From NCBI RefSeq assembly GCF_026041215.1, contig NZ_JAPEIQ010000013.1, forward strand, positions 124,001 to 188,000: a DNA stretch of 64,000 nucleotides, given 5' to 3'. The position numbers were made by a program, and so were the translations under genes. Positions 27,771-36,256 of this stretch are shown one piece after another. Every line of letters begins with the position of its first letter. Within the stretch, counting starts at the first letter, position 1. The stretch comes from Hoyosella sp. YIM 151337. GTDB taxonomy: Bacteria > Actinomycetota > Actinomycetes > Mycobacteriales > Mycobacteriaceae. A model generated the notes under the pieces. It did not search any database, was not told where the DNA came from, and saw only the letters and a list, made by a program, of their open reading frames with translations.

Positions 27771-28346
27771 TCAGGCATCGGCGGGGCGACGCAGGTGGGC
27801 CGCCACGTGTGCGACGCGAGTACCGAGGTGACGGGCTGTCGCCAGATCGGCCTGATTCATGGCACTTGGTTCGTGATCACCAGGGCAGTGCGCCAGTGCG
27901 CCAAGCCAGCCTCCGAGCCGGTTAAGATCGCGATCCGTGCCGCCAGGCAAGAGATCAAGGTTGACCCAGTGCATTCCGTGCTGCGCGGCGAGCACCGTGA
28001 AGTACTGCAGCGTGTTGAGCTTGTCGCCGCTCATCGCGCCTGACGTCGTGAACCCGGCCGCGACTTTGTCCTTCCACTGCTGTCTGCCCCACCGGGTGCT
28101 CGAAGCGTGACTGAAGGCGTGGAACTCTGGGCTGGCGCTTCCCATGTAGGTGGGTGACCCGAAGACTATCCCGTCTGCGGCGTCGAGCCCCGACCAATCC
28201 GCATCAGTCATCGAACCAACCTGGATCAGCACGGAGGATACACCGCTGACGGCAGCTGCCCCGTCGTGTACCGCCTGGGCCATCCGTGCCGTGTGGCCAT
28301 AACCGCTGTGGTAGGCCACGCAAATTCGCACAGGTGAATCGGACAT
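27771..28346 (-). CDS. Flavodoxin-like NAD(P)H:quinone oxidoreductase (WrbA type)
   Basis: 191 residues from ATG 28346, preceded by GAGGAGAA; longer in-frame versions add an unlikely N-terminus. The FMN phosphate loop is AYHSGYGHTARMAQ (about 9-22). The aromatic FMN site is FGSPTYMGS, and GFTTSGAMSGDKLNTLQYF matches WrbA/flavodoxin-like reductases. The likely function is two-electron quinone reduction in the cytosol. It converges on doxX, and both may serve redox stress. Confidence 0.86.
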   Translation of the reverse strand: MSDSPVRICVAYHSGYGHTARMAQAVHDGAAAVSGVSSVLIQVGSMTDADWSGLDAADGIVFGSPTYMGSASPEFHAFSHASSTRWGRQQWKDKVAAGFTTSGAMSGDKLNTLQYFTVLAAQHGMHWVNLDLLPGGTDRDLNRLGGWLGALAHCPGDHEPSAMNQADLATARHLGTRVAHVAAHLRRPADA

Positions 28347-28480
28347 GCTTATTCTCCTCAATCGCCAATCAAAGCGCCGTGTTAAACCCACGACCCGCCT
28401 AGCCTCACATCGCGGTGACTCCCCCGGAACCGCTCATTCGGCCTGTTCATACCAGCCGATAGAGCTGGCACCTCCCTCAG

Positions 28481-28546
28481 ATCCAGCTCCGCATGTCAAT
28501 CACAACCCCAGTTTCTCGGGGTTGTGATTGACGTCCGGAGATGGAT
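28481..28546. repeat. Palindromic repeat element, copy B
   Basis: The core is a perfect 15-bp inverted repeat, GTCAATCACAACCCC (28495-28509) and GGGGTTGTGATTGAC (28518-28532), around an 8-nt loop. The arms extend outward as ATCCAGCTCCG on the left and CGGAGATGGAT on the right with a few mismatches. The same design, outer motif and flank occur in copy A at 25732-25800. It lies in the region between the divergent flavodoxin and amidohydrolase genes. Confidence 0.65.
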
Positions 28547-28576
28547 TCGGGGAGGAGGGTGGGTGACAATGAGCGA

Positions 28577-29854
28577 ATGACGATTCGGCGGCTGCTCATT
28601 CGCGGCGGTTCGGTGCTCACCATGGACGGTCGGCTCACGGCGTTCGATGACGGCTATGTCGCGGTCCGCGGCGACACGATCGAAAGCGTCGGCAACGGCA
28701 GCCCCGCGAGCGAGCCCGGCACCGAAGTGATCGATGCGCGCGGCTGCGCGGTTCTGCCGGGCTTTGTCAACGCGCACACCCACCTTGCGATGACGCTGTT
28801 CCGCGGTATCGCCGACGACGTGGGCCTGCAAGACTTTCTGACGAAAGTGGTTGGCGAGGAATCGCGCACCCTGAACCCGGCGCGTATTTACGCCGGTGCC
28901 ACGGACGCGTGCCGGGAGTCAATCCTGGCCGGCACCACCGCGGCACTCGATATGTACTGGTTTCCTGAACAAGCGGCGCGCGCAGGCCGACCCTACGGTG
29001 TCACCGTCGCTGCCGGCCCGGCCTTCGCGAACTTCGCAACACCCGAAAAGACAAGTGTCGACCGGAAACTGGAAGCCGCCGAAAGCTGGCTCAGCCGCGG
29101 CAACGGCCAAGGGCCACAGTGGCTTATGCCGCATAGCGCGTATGCGCTCACCCGAGATCACCTCAACGCGCTCGGCAGTCTCGCGCAACGCTACGGTGCT
29201 CGGATACATGTGCATGCATCGGAAAATGAGCGGGAAGTGGACACCGTTCGTGAAATGCACGGCGCCTCGCCAATCGAGGTGCTCGCGGACGCGGGACTGC
29301 TGACGGACCGCACCGTAGTCGCACATGCGGTTCAACTCAGCGACAACGACATCCGGCTCCTTGCTGAATATGGGGCTTACGTCGCGCACTGCCCCTGGTC
29401 CAATCTCAAACTCGCCTCAGGTATTGCACCGGTGCGGGCGCTGCTCGATGCGGGTGTGCGTGTCTGCCTCGGCACAGATGGCGCGGTAAGCAGCAATTCC
29501 CTCGACTTGTGGTCGTCGATCCGGCTCGCAGCAACTCTGCACAAGTGGCGTGAGCGTAATCCGGCCGCAGTGGGCGCGCACGATGTTCTCACCATGGCGA
29601 CGCGTGTGGGTGCGCAAGCGCTGGGGCTCGACGAACGGCTGGGTTCCCTCGAACCAGGTAAGAAGGCGACCATGCAGGTTGTCGAATTGAGCGGTGTGCA
29701 CCACGCTGGTGTGGCTGACATATGGTCCGCGATGACGTATTCGGCTCGCCCCGGTGATGTGCGGGATGTGATCGCGGACGGCGTGCCGATTGTGCGCGAT
29801 CATCGGCTGCTTCAGGACGACGCGCTGCTTCGCCACGCGGAAAGCACGTCGTGA
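28577..29854 (+). CDS. TRZ/ATZ-type amidohydrolase, probably adenosine-derivative deaminase
   Basis: 425 residues from ATG 28577, where family homology begins; GTG 28559 is possible but sits too close to GGAGGAGGG. Metal ligands are in FVNAHTHLAMTLFRG, with further His in HVHASENEREV and AHAVQLSDND and the Asp in LGTDGAVSSNSLDLW. This is the pattern of 5'-methylthioadenosine/S-adenosylhomocysteine deaminase relatives. It probably deaminates a purine-like substrate in the cytoplasm. Its 3' end overlaps the convergent phosphodiesterase gene by 43 nt. Confidence 0.83.
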   Translation: MTIRRLLIRGGSVLTMDGRLTAFDDGYVAVRGDTIESVGNGSPASEPGTEVIDARGCAVLPGFVNAHTHLAMTLFRGIADDVGLQDFLTKVVGEESRTLNPARIYAGATDACRESILAGTTAALDMYWFPEQAARAGRPYGVTVAAGPAFANFATPEKTSVDRKLEAAESWLSRGNGQGPQWLMPHSAYALTRDHLNALGSLAQRYGARIHVHASENEREVDTVREMHGASPIEVLADAGLLTDRTVVAHAVQLSDNDIRLLAEYGAYVAHCPWSNLKLASGIAPVRALLDAGVRVCLGTDGAVSSNSLDLWSSIRLAATLHKWRERNPAAVGAHDVLTMATRVGAQALGLDERLGSLEPGKKATMQVVELSGVHHAGVADIWSAMTYSARPGDVRDVIADGVPIVRDHRLLQDDALLRHAESTS

Positions 29855-31866
29855 ATGGCTGCTGCGCCATACAAGCGTCCGCCCGGGACCGGCAACTCCT
29901 GCGGGTAAAGCAGGAAGGGGCGGGTCTGCTCGCCGCCAAGTCCCCCATGGGAACCCACCTGCTCCTCAAACGCCGCGACCTCCTCAGTGACTGGTGAGTA
30001 CACGCTGTTGATCATGAGATCCGGCACATTCGCGAAACTATCGGTACGGCGGACGCGTTCGAGCGCGAACGCTCCGTAATCCGCCAGCGGATCCTCCCCG
30101 TCAACCTCGCCGGTGTTGACATCGACTGACCCGTGCCGCCCCAATACCACCGAACTGCGGTTGTCGCGTGCCACCAGGACGAACCCGATGCCCGGGTGAT
30201 CGACTAGCGCCGGAATGAGCCCCGGATAGTGCGCCGTGATCCATTCGAGGGTTGCTCGTCGCGGATGCCAGGGGAAACTGACAAGCCCGAGATTCCCGGA
30301 CGCCAGCACGATCGGCTCGGTCGAGGGCTGTTCCTTCTCCGGTGCGTCCGCCTCCGTGTGAAATGCTGCGGCCGCGAATTGCAGCGTCTCCGCGCCACGC
30401 CCGAGGGCACCGGCATGTTCATCACCGTTCTGTGCGAGGGCCGAGTGACGCCGGCGCGTCAGTACGCCGCTGAGGTGCCGTGGCAGCGGTTGTTCGGGGG
30501 GCGGTAGCGCGCAGGCCCGGTGCACCAGTTCACGTAAGGACTCTTTGTAACGCTGCCGGAACGTCGCCCCTTGGGATTGACCGTGGTCCGACAGAACGAT
30601 CACGTGATAATCCCGCTCAACTTCCCGCACCACGGCCAGCAGCAGGCCTATCTCCGCGTCGAGACGGCGCAGCACATCCAGCGTTTCGGGACGTTCGACA
30701 CCGGAGTGGTGTGACACCTCGTCGTACCCGACGAGATCGGTGTAAATGATGTCACGGCCCCGGATCAGGTCGCCGATTACGGCAGCCACCGCGACATCCG
30801 TCAGCACAACTGTCGCGAACGCGCGCACCAGCGGGTAAAGGCCGCCGCGCCCGATACGAGGCTGGAAGTCGTGGCGTCGCTGCCGCCAGGATTGCCGGAG
30901 TTCGCGCAGCACCTCGGCGATGAAGCGCACGGTCGTGCGCGTCGCGTTGGCCGGGTCAACGAAGTACGCGGCGTACCCGTTACCACCGCCCATGCGCGGG
31001 CCGCGGAACTGACTGACCACGAGCATTGTGTCTTCTGCGCCACCGGTGAAGAGGTTGCCGCGGCTCGCACCACCTTTGAGTAGTTCGTTGCCATTCGTAC
31101 GCTGCGTCTCGAGCCACAGCGTGTCTTCTGGCCGGTTACTCACGACGACCCGCTTTTCGCGCTTGTCGTACCAGCGGAACGCCGGTACATCGCGGTTGGT
31201 GCCGTAGAAGATGCCCAGCTGGCTCGCGGAGGTTTGGCAACTCCAATCGGTTTCCCACGGGATAAGCCGGTGCGAATCGGAGTGAATGAGTTCCGCGATG
31301 TGCGGAACATGCCCAGACCTGGCGGCCCGGCGCAGTACGTCGTAGCCGAGGCCATCGATCTGGATGCACAGCAAACCTGGCGTTGCGTAACGCTTCTGAC
31401 TGCCCCGACGGCGCAACCTGCGCCGCTCGCGCCGCATCACCATGACCCGATACGCGTCATCGTGGGTAGACGCGATCGCGCCTGAAACGGCTGCCGCGAC
31501 CACCGCCACCACCGCGAACGTCACTATCGTTGCCAGAGTCCCCTGGAGCTCCGCGACCGGGACGACGTAGATCGAGATCAGCAGAGTGATGACACTGTAG
31601 GCCATCACTGCCACGTAGAGCAGCGCCGGGCCAACCCATAACATCGCCCGCAACAGGAGCGGCCACAGGACCGCGTTCAGCCCGCAGAAAACGGCCGCGA
31701 TCGCAAGCGCCCGCCCGAACGCGATCAGACCTTCCTCGGTTGCTACCCGGAGCGAAAACCCGTCGAGCAACCCATCGAGAATGAGCAGGGTCGCAGCGAC
31801 GAAAGCGGCGAGCAGCAAGAACTCACCGAGTGTGCGCAATCGGCGCTGCAGGCGGCGCTCTTCCAT
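29812..31866 (-). CDS. Membrane-anchored alkaline-phosphatase-superfamily phosphodiesterase
   Basis: 684 residues. The N-terminus has about four hydrophobic helices (12-145), similar to the small membrane domain annotated as phage-holin family IV. A basic linker of Arg repeats (about 150-175) follows. The catalytic domain starts LLCIQIDGLGYDVLRRA, with the metal Asp and the nucleophile region ...DWSCQTSASQLGI; DLVGYDEVSHHSGVERPE and IVLSDHGQSQGATF hold the remaining metal Asp/His. It should hydrolyse a phosphodiester or similar at the membrane. Substrate is unknown. Confidence 0.82.
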   Translation of the reverse strand: MEERRLQRRLRTLGEFLLLAAFVAATLLILDGLLDGFSLRVATEEGLIAFGRALAIAAVFCGLNAVLWPLLLRAMLWVGPALLYVAVMAYSVITLLISIYVVPVAELQGTLATIVTFAVVAVVAAAVSGAIASTHDDAYRVMVMRRERRRLRRRGSQKRYATPGLLCIQIDGLGYDVLRRAARSGHVPHIAELIHSDSHRLIPWETDWSCQTSASQLGIFYGTNRDVPAFRWYDKREKRVVVSNRPEDTLWLETQRTNGNELLKGGASRGNLFTGGAEDTMLVVSQFRGPRMGGGNGYAAYFVDPANATRTTVRFIAEVLRELRQSWRQRRHDFQPRIGRGGLYPLVRAFATVVLTDVAVAAVIGDLIRGRDIIYTDLVGYDEVSHHSGVERPETLDVLRRLDAEIGLLLAVVREVERDYHVIVLSDHGQSQGATFRQRYKESLRELVHRACALPPPEQPLPRHLSGVLTRRRHSALAQNGDEHAGALGRGAETLQFAAAAFHTEADAPEKEQPSTEPIVLASGNLGLVSFPWHPRRATLEWITAHYPGLIPALVDHPGIGFVLVARDNRSSVVLGRHGSVDVNTGEVDGEDPLADYGAFALERVRRTDSFANVPDLMINSVYSPVTEEVAAFEEQVGSHGGLGGEQTRPFLLYPQELPVPGGRLYGAAAIHDVLSAWRSSASS

Positions 31867-31998
31867 CGCAGATGCTCCCCCTTATTTGGTCGTACGACTG
31901 CCGCCCTCCATGATCGCGCACGGTGCCCCATAGTGAGCGTCACTCAGGTGACGCGCGGGCGAGGTTGCTGTACAAACAATGGTGGCGCAGGCATCACG

Positions 31999-32808
31999 AT
32001 GGCAAGGCGGCGTGTTTCGTTGACGGAGAACCATTCAGTTTCGGTGCGATGGCACGGCCACGCCACAGCGACCATTTCCGACAGCGGAACGACCGTGCTG
32101 ACTGACCCTGTGTTGACGAACCGAGTCGGCCATTTGCGCCGCCGGCGCGGTCCCTCGCCGGGCGCCGCAGTGCGGACACCTGACGCTGTCGTTCTGTCTC
32201 ATCTGCACGGCGACCACACGCACTTGCCATCCCTGCAACTACTCGACGGAAACACTCCCATCATCGTGCCGGTGGGCGCGGCGGATGCCGTTCGCGGGCT
32301 GCGCGAGTTTGACGATCAGCTGGTCGAGGTGCAGATCGGCGACACCGTCGCTATCGGGGCGCTGCGAATCACCGTGACCCCAGCGGCACATGACGGCCGC
32401 CGCTGGCCGCGCGGACCAGCACACACGGACGCGGTTGGCTACCTCATCGAAGGATCTGCGACCACGTACTTCGCTGGGGATACCGACCTTTTCACCGAGA
32501 TGCGCGAGTGGGCCGCGACATGTGATGTCGCCCTGATACCGGTGGGCGGATGGGGCCCGACTCTCGGACCCGGACACCTCGACCCCCAGCGCGCCGCCGA
32601 AGCGGTAGCGCACATTGAAGCCAAGCATGCGGTTCCAATTCATTTCGGGACACTCTGGCCGATCGGTCTCGAGAAGGTACGGCCGGAACGCTTCCACAGC
32701 CCGGGTAAGCATTTCGTGGACAGTGCCGCCGCGGCGGGGGTTACCGCTACGGAGCTGATTCCTGGGGGCACGCTGCGCATCGGCGAGCGGCAACCGCGCT
32801 CAGCGTAA
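31999..32808 (+). CDS. MBL-fold metallo-hydrolase (UlaG-like)
   Basis: 269 residues from ATG 31999; a GTG at 31933 would add 22 residues unlike the family. The domain begins VRWHGHATATI; the metal motif is HLHGDH, with further ligands in AAHDGRRW, YFAGDTDLF and the late VPIHFGTLWPIG. This arrangement fits the UlaG/RomA-like branch (lactonase or phosphodiesterase activities). It is divergent from the phosphodiesterase gene, with inverted repeats between the two. Confidence 0.8.
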   Translation: MARRRVSLTENHSVSVRWHGHATATISDSGTTVLTDPVLTNRVGHLRRRRGPSPGAAVRTPDAVVLSHLHGDHTHLPSLQLLDGNTPIIVPVGAADAVRGLREFDDQLVEVQIGDTVAIGALRITVTPAAHDGRRWPRGPAHTDAVGYLIEGSATTYFAGDTDLFTEMREWAATCDVALIPVGGWGPTLGPGHLDPQRAAEAVAHIEAKHAVPIHFGTLWPIGLEKVRPERFHSPGKHFVDSAAAAGVTATELIPGGTLRIGERQPRSA

Positions 32809-33132
32809 CCGCTCGGCCGCACGGGCCAGCGTCACAAGCGAGTCAACGAGATCGCGCAGTTCGCCATCGGTGGCGCCCTCAGAGATTGCCGTGGCAACGT
32901 CTTCTGCAGCACAGCGAACTTCGAATGCACGGTCAGCCAGCGCTGACGCCTCAGCCGCCGACAGCACCACCGCGTCGGCAGGAATGGATGTACCCCGCAC
33001 CGCCGCTCGGTGCTCGTAGGCGCGCTGACGGCACGATTGCCGACAGTACTGCCGCCTTCTTCCCACGCCAGTGTCCGGCACTTCCCGCCCGCACCACTGA
33101 CACGCGTGCGGGCGCCGAGCAAGTCTCGCCAC
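32800..33132 (-). CDS. Small zinc-finger protein divergent from rbpA (Rv2049c-like)
   Basis: 110 residues, GTG start at 33132. The N-terminal Cys-x2-Cys (CQWC) and a later Cys-x3-Cys (YCRQSC) make a probable zinc ribbon. The rest is Ala-rich and helical. Its position beside rbpA and ppm1 matches the conserved hypothetical Rv2049c in M. tuberculosis. Function is unknown; a nucleic-acid or ribosome link is only a guess. It overlaps the end of the MBL gene by 9 nt, tail to tail. Confidence 0.72.
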   Translation of the reverse strand: MARLARRPHACQWCGREVPDTGVGRRRQYCRQSCRQRAYEHRAAVRGTSIPADAVVLSAAEASALADRAFEVRCAAEDVATAISEGATDGELRDLVDSLVTLARAAERLR

Positions 33133-33236
33133 AATGCTAAAGATTAGCGTCCGAAATGAACGAAGTGACGGAACAACGCGCCTGCGCGTTCACGTGGACT
33201 CCACAGCAAGTAAAATGATTCGGCCACCTTCAAGCG

Positions 33237-33262
33237 GGAACCTTTCCCACTGTCGGTGCGTT
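33237..33262 (+). promoter_or_regulatory. SigR/SigH-type promoter for rbpA
   Basis: GGAAC (33237-33241), an 18-bp spacer and GTT (33260-33262) match the consensus GGAAY-N18-GTT of the thiol-stress sigma factors SigR (Streptomyces) and SigH (mycobacteria). It lies 77 bp before the rbpA ATG. rbpA is a known SigR target in Streptomyces coelicolor, which supports the call. Confidence 0.6.
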
Positions 33263-33338
33263 GAAGACTGTGTACGGTCCGGCGGGCGACAGGCTGCGGG
33301 AACGCGCAGTCTATGTCCGACGATGAAAGGGGAAAGCG

Positions 33339-33692
33339 ATGGCAGATCGGGTCCTCCGAGGGAGCCGTCTCGGCGCTGTTAGTTACGAGACCGACCGGGA
33401 CCATGACCTCGCCCCGCGCCGGTATGCCCGGTACCGCACCCCTAGCGGTGAAGAGTTTGAGATTCCGTTCGCTGACGACGCGGAAATCCCTGGCACCTGG
33501 TTGTGCCGGAACGGCGAGGAGGGCGAGCTTGTCGAGGGCGCTGCGCCCGAGACGAAGAAGGTCAAGCCACCCCGGACACACTGGGACATGCTCCTTGAAC
33601 GCCGCAGCGAGGAAGAGCTTGAGGACTTGCTCACTGAGCGCCTCGAACTTCTGAAGCAGCGGCGGCGCGGGCAGCGTCCAGTGTCTAGCTGA
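33339..33692 (+). CDS. rbpA: RNA polymerase-binding protein RbpA
   Basis: 117 residues, full length. MADRVLRGSRLGAVSYE is the characteristic N-terminal tail; the core domain includes the PSGEEFEIPFADDAEIPGTW segment, followed by the basic linker KKVKPPRTHWDMLLERRS and the sigma-interaction domain ending ERLELLKQRR. The usual zinc-ligand pair is reduced to one Cys, as in many mycobacterial homologues. RbpA stabilises the open complex with sigma A and B. ATG is preceded by AAAGGGGAAAG. Genes on both sides follow the M. tuberculosis order. Confidence 0.96.
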   Translation: MADRVLRGSRLGAVSYETDRDHDLAPRRYARYRTPSGEEFEIPFADDAEIPGTWLCRNGEEGELVEGAAPETKKVKPPRTHWDMLLERRSEEELEDLLTERLELLKQRRRGQRPVSS

Positions 33693-33708
33693 CGGCTATC
33701 AGCAAAAT

Positions 33709-33738
33709 GAGGCGGCACCCCGACTAGGGTGCCGCCTC
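33709..33738. terminator. Terminator between rbpA and ppm1
   Basis: GAGGCGGCACCC (33709-33720), loop CGACTA, GGGTGCCGCCTC (33727-33738). GTTGT follows on the plus side, and a T-rich TCATTTTGCT follows on the minus side, so it should work for both convergent genes. Confidence 0.85.
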
Positions 33739-33758
33739 GTTGTCATTGGGCGCCGGTG

Positions 33759-34562
33759 TCAGGAGGCCTTGCGCCGCCGGAACCGCGCGGTGCGGTGCTG
33801 CCACCCCCATTGAGTCACTTTGAGCAGTGCTTCCCGCACAATATTGCCGCTCATTTTCGACTCGCCGCGCTCACGTTCGGTGAAGGTGATCGGGACTTCC
33901 CGGACGTTGAAACCAGCCTGGATACTTCGCCACGCGAGGTCGACCTGAAAGCAGTAGCCGTGCGACTCGATCTCAGCGAGCGGCAGCGCTTCGAGCACGG
34001 TGCGCCGGAAGGCGCGGTAGCCTCCCGTGATGTCTCGCAGACCGACGCCGAGCGCCAGCCTGGAGTACACATTGCCGCCCCGGGACAGCCACTCGCGATG
34101 CTTCGGCCAGTTCACAACCGTGCCACCTCGGACATAGCGGGAGCCAAGAACTAGGTCGTAACCGGCGTCGATCTGGTCGAGGAGCCGATGCAGCTGCTCG
34201 GGGGCGTGACTGCCGTCAGCGTCCATTTCGACAAGCACGCCATAGTCGCGCTCCAGACCCCAGCGGAATCCAGCAATGTATGCGGCACCCAGACCGTTCT
34301 TCGCAGTCCGGTGCATCACGTGGATGCGCTTCAGTTCGTCCGCGTCAGCCAGTTTGTCGGCCAGTTCTCCGGTGCCGTCTGGGCTGCCGTCGTCAACAAC
34401 CAGAACATGCGTGTGGGGCAGCGCAGCGTGGAGACGGTCAATGATGGCCCCAAGGTTGTCGCGCTCGTTGAACGTTGGGATGATCACCAAGGTGCGCGCG
34501 CTGGGACGGCTCTCTGCCGCCCCCGAATCATGCTGGCCACTCGCTTGCGGGGTGCCCGCCAT
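33759..34562 (-). CDS. ppm1: Polyprenol monophosphomannose synthase (Ppm1 catalytic domain)
   Basis: 267 residues from ATG 34562, preceded by AGGAAGGA; an earlier in-frame start gives an unlikely tail. This is a GT2 family enzyme: [14 protein letters not shown], then [18 protein letters not shown] and the metal-binding [13 protein letters not shown]. It transfers mannose from GDP-Man to polyprenyl phosphate at the cytoplasmic face, supplying LM/LAM synthesis and protein mannosylation. No membrane helices are present. In M. tuberculosis the same domain is fused to Lnt in one protein; here it is a separate gene just downstream of lnt. Confidence 0.94.
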   Translation of the reverse strand: MAGTPQASGQHDSGAAESRPSARTLVIIPTFNERDNLGAIIDRLHAALPHTHVLVVDDGSPDGTGELADKLADADELKRIHVMHRTAKNGLGAAYIAGFRWGLERDYGVLVEMDADGSHAPEQLHRLLDQIDAGYDLVLGSRYVRGGTVVNWPKHREWLSRGGNVYSRLALGVGLRDITGGYRAFRRTVLEALPLAEIESHGYCFQVDLAWRSIQAGFNVREVPITFTERERGESKMSGNIVREALLKVTQWGWQHRTARFRRRKAS

Positions 34563-34633
34563 TCGCTGTCCTTCCTGCCGGTGTCGCCCACTATTCCGCA
34601 CACGACGCACGGAACATATGAGAGTGTATGCGT

Positions 34634-36256
34634 TCAGCTCGATGATGAATCTAGCGTGACGGGTGTGCGGCGCGCTGCCTGCACACCGGTTTCGCTGCCA
34701 GCTTCACGGCGCCGGTGCATCACAATACCCGCTGCGCAAGCAGCGATAGCGAGGGTCCCGATGACACGCTCCGGCCACGGGCCAAGTGACGTCGCGAGGG
34801 TTGTGTCGGTGTAGAGCGGCAACTCGCTCACCAGCACATCGGGAGTGAAGATCCCGCTTTGCTGCTCGATCTGCCCGTCAGCCGTGACGATCGCGCTGAC
34901 CCCGCTTGTGGCCGCGACAACGACGGCACGCCCATGCTCCACAGCACGCACTCTCGACATCGCGAGCTGCTGGAAGGTCATATCGGTGTCGTCGACGGTC
35001 GTGAATGTCGCATTGTTCGTAGGCACTGTGAGAAATTCCGCACCACTGCGCACCGATGTCGTGAACGCGCGATCGAACGCGACTTCATAGCAGGTAGCCA
35101 CGCCAACTCGAACGCCCGCCGCGTTCACCACAAAATCGCTGTCGCCGGGGACGAAGTTGCCTGCCATATCGACGAGGTCAGGAAAGAGTAGCCTGAAGAC
35201 GCCACGCATCGGCATGTACTCGCCGAACGGCTGGATGATCGCTTTGTCGTGTTTATCCGCGGGTCCCCCTTCGGGCTCCCACACCACCACAGTGTTCGAG
35301 AACGTGCCATCCCCGTTGTTGCGCACCGCCCCAACGAGGATCGGTGCCCCCACCGCCCGGGCGGCATTAGTGATGAGTTGCGTTGCGTACGGGTCGCGAA
35401 ACGGGTCGATGTCGGATGAGTTCTCCGGCCAGACCACGATGTCCGGCGGTGGCGCCTCGCCGCGCTCCACCGCCCGGGCGTATTCGAGCGTCCGCTGCAC
35501 ATGGTTGTCGAGGACCGCTCGCCGCTGTGCGTTGAAGTCCAGGCCCAGGCGCGGGACGTTGCCCTGCACCGCTGCCACCGTTATTGTCCGGTCCGGCTCA
35601 CCCTCTTGCGCGGCAGTCGCACCCAGCACAGCAGCACCCACAAACGGCACCACAACGGCCAGCACACTGACTGCGACGCCGCCGATCGCTCGTGTGCGCA
35701 GGCACGCGGCCATTCCGGCAAGCCCCACCCCCGCGAGCGCGACCGCGAACGTCAACCCGGGCGCGCCGAATCCCGCAGCCCAGGGCAGCAGTGGTCCCTC
35801 CGGCTGCCCGAACGCCAATCGTCCCCACGGGAACCCGCCGAACGGGAACATCGAGCGAAACCACTCCGCCGCCGTCCACCAGGCCGCCACGGCGGGAATA
35901 GCGATCACGAGGGGCAGCCGCCACACCAGCACCGTGCCAGCGCCGAATATGCCCATGTAGACCGCGCATGCGAGCGCCAGTGCCAGCCATGGCACCGGGC
36001 CAACATACATCCCTACCCACGGCAGCAGCGGAGCAAAGAAGCCCACCCCGCCGAGAAAGCCGTAACCGAAGCCGCCCCACAATCGCGGCTGAGCGCCGCC
36101 GAGCCTCGTGATGACGGCGACAAGCAGGGCCACTCCGAGGGGTGCGAGAAACCACGTCGTGCGCGGCGGGAAACTAAAGAAGACCAATACACCCGCAAGC
36201 AGCGCGAGCACGCTGCTCACGGCGGTTCGCAGAGTCTCACTCACCGGCGTGTTCAT
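34634..36256 (-). CDS. lnt: Apolipoprotein N-acyltransferase Lnt
   Basis: 540 residues from ATG 36256, whose ATGA overlaps the stop of the upstream amidohydrolase. The N-terminal part has six to seven TM helices (about 10-210), including [15 protein letters not shown]. The nitrilase-like domain shows the Glu-Lys-Cys triad in [23 protein letters not shown] and [14 protein letters not shown] last TM helix lies near 500-520. It N-acylates the Cys of lipoproteins. Together with ppm1 it reproduces the two domains of mycobacterial Ppm1. Confidence 0.94.
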   Translation of the reverse strand: MNTPVSETLRTAVSSVLALLAGVLVFFSFPPRTTWFLAPLGVALLVAVITRLGGAQPRLWGGFGYGFLGGVGFFAPLLPWVGMYVGPVPWLALALACAVYMGIFGAGTVLVWRLPLVIAIPAVAAWWTAAEWFRSMFPFGGFPWGRLAFGQPEGPLLPWAAGFGAPGLTFAVALAGVGLAGMAACLRTRAIGGVAVSVLAVVVPFVGAAVLGATAAQEGEPDRTITVAAVQGNVPRLGLDFNAQRRAVLDNHVQRTLEYARAVERGEAPPPDIVVWPENSSDIDPFRDPYATQLITNAARAVGAPILVGAVRNNGDGTFSNTVVVWEPEGGPADKHDKAIIQPFGEYMPMRGVFRLLFPDLVDMAGNFVPGDSDFVVNAAGVRVGVATCYEVAFDRAFTTSVRSGAEFLTVPTNNATFTTVDDTDMTFQQLAMSRVRAVEHGRAVVVAATSGVSAIVTADGQIEQQSGIFTPDVLVSELPLYTDTTLATSLGPWPERVIGTLAIAACAAGIVMHRRREAGSETGVQAARRTPVTLDSSSS

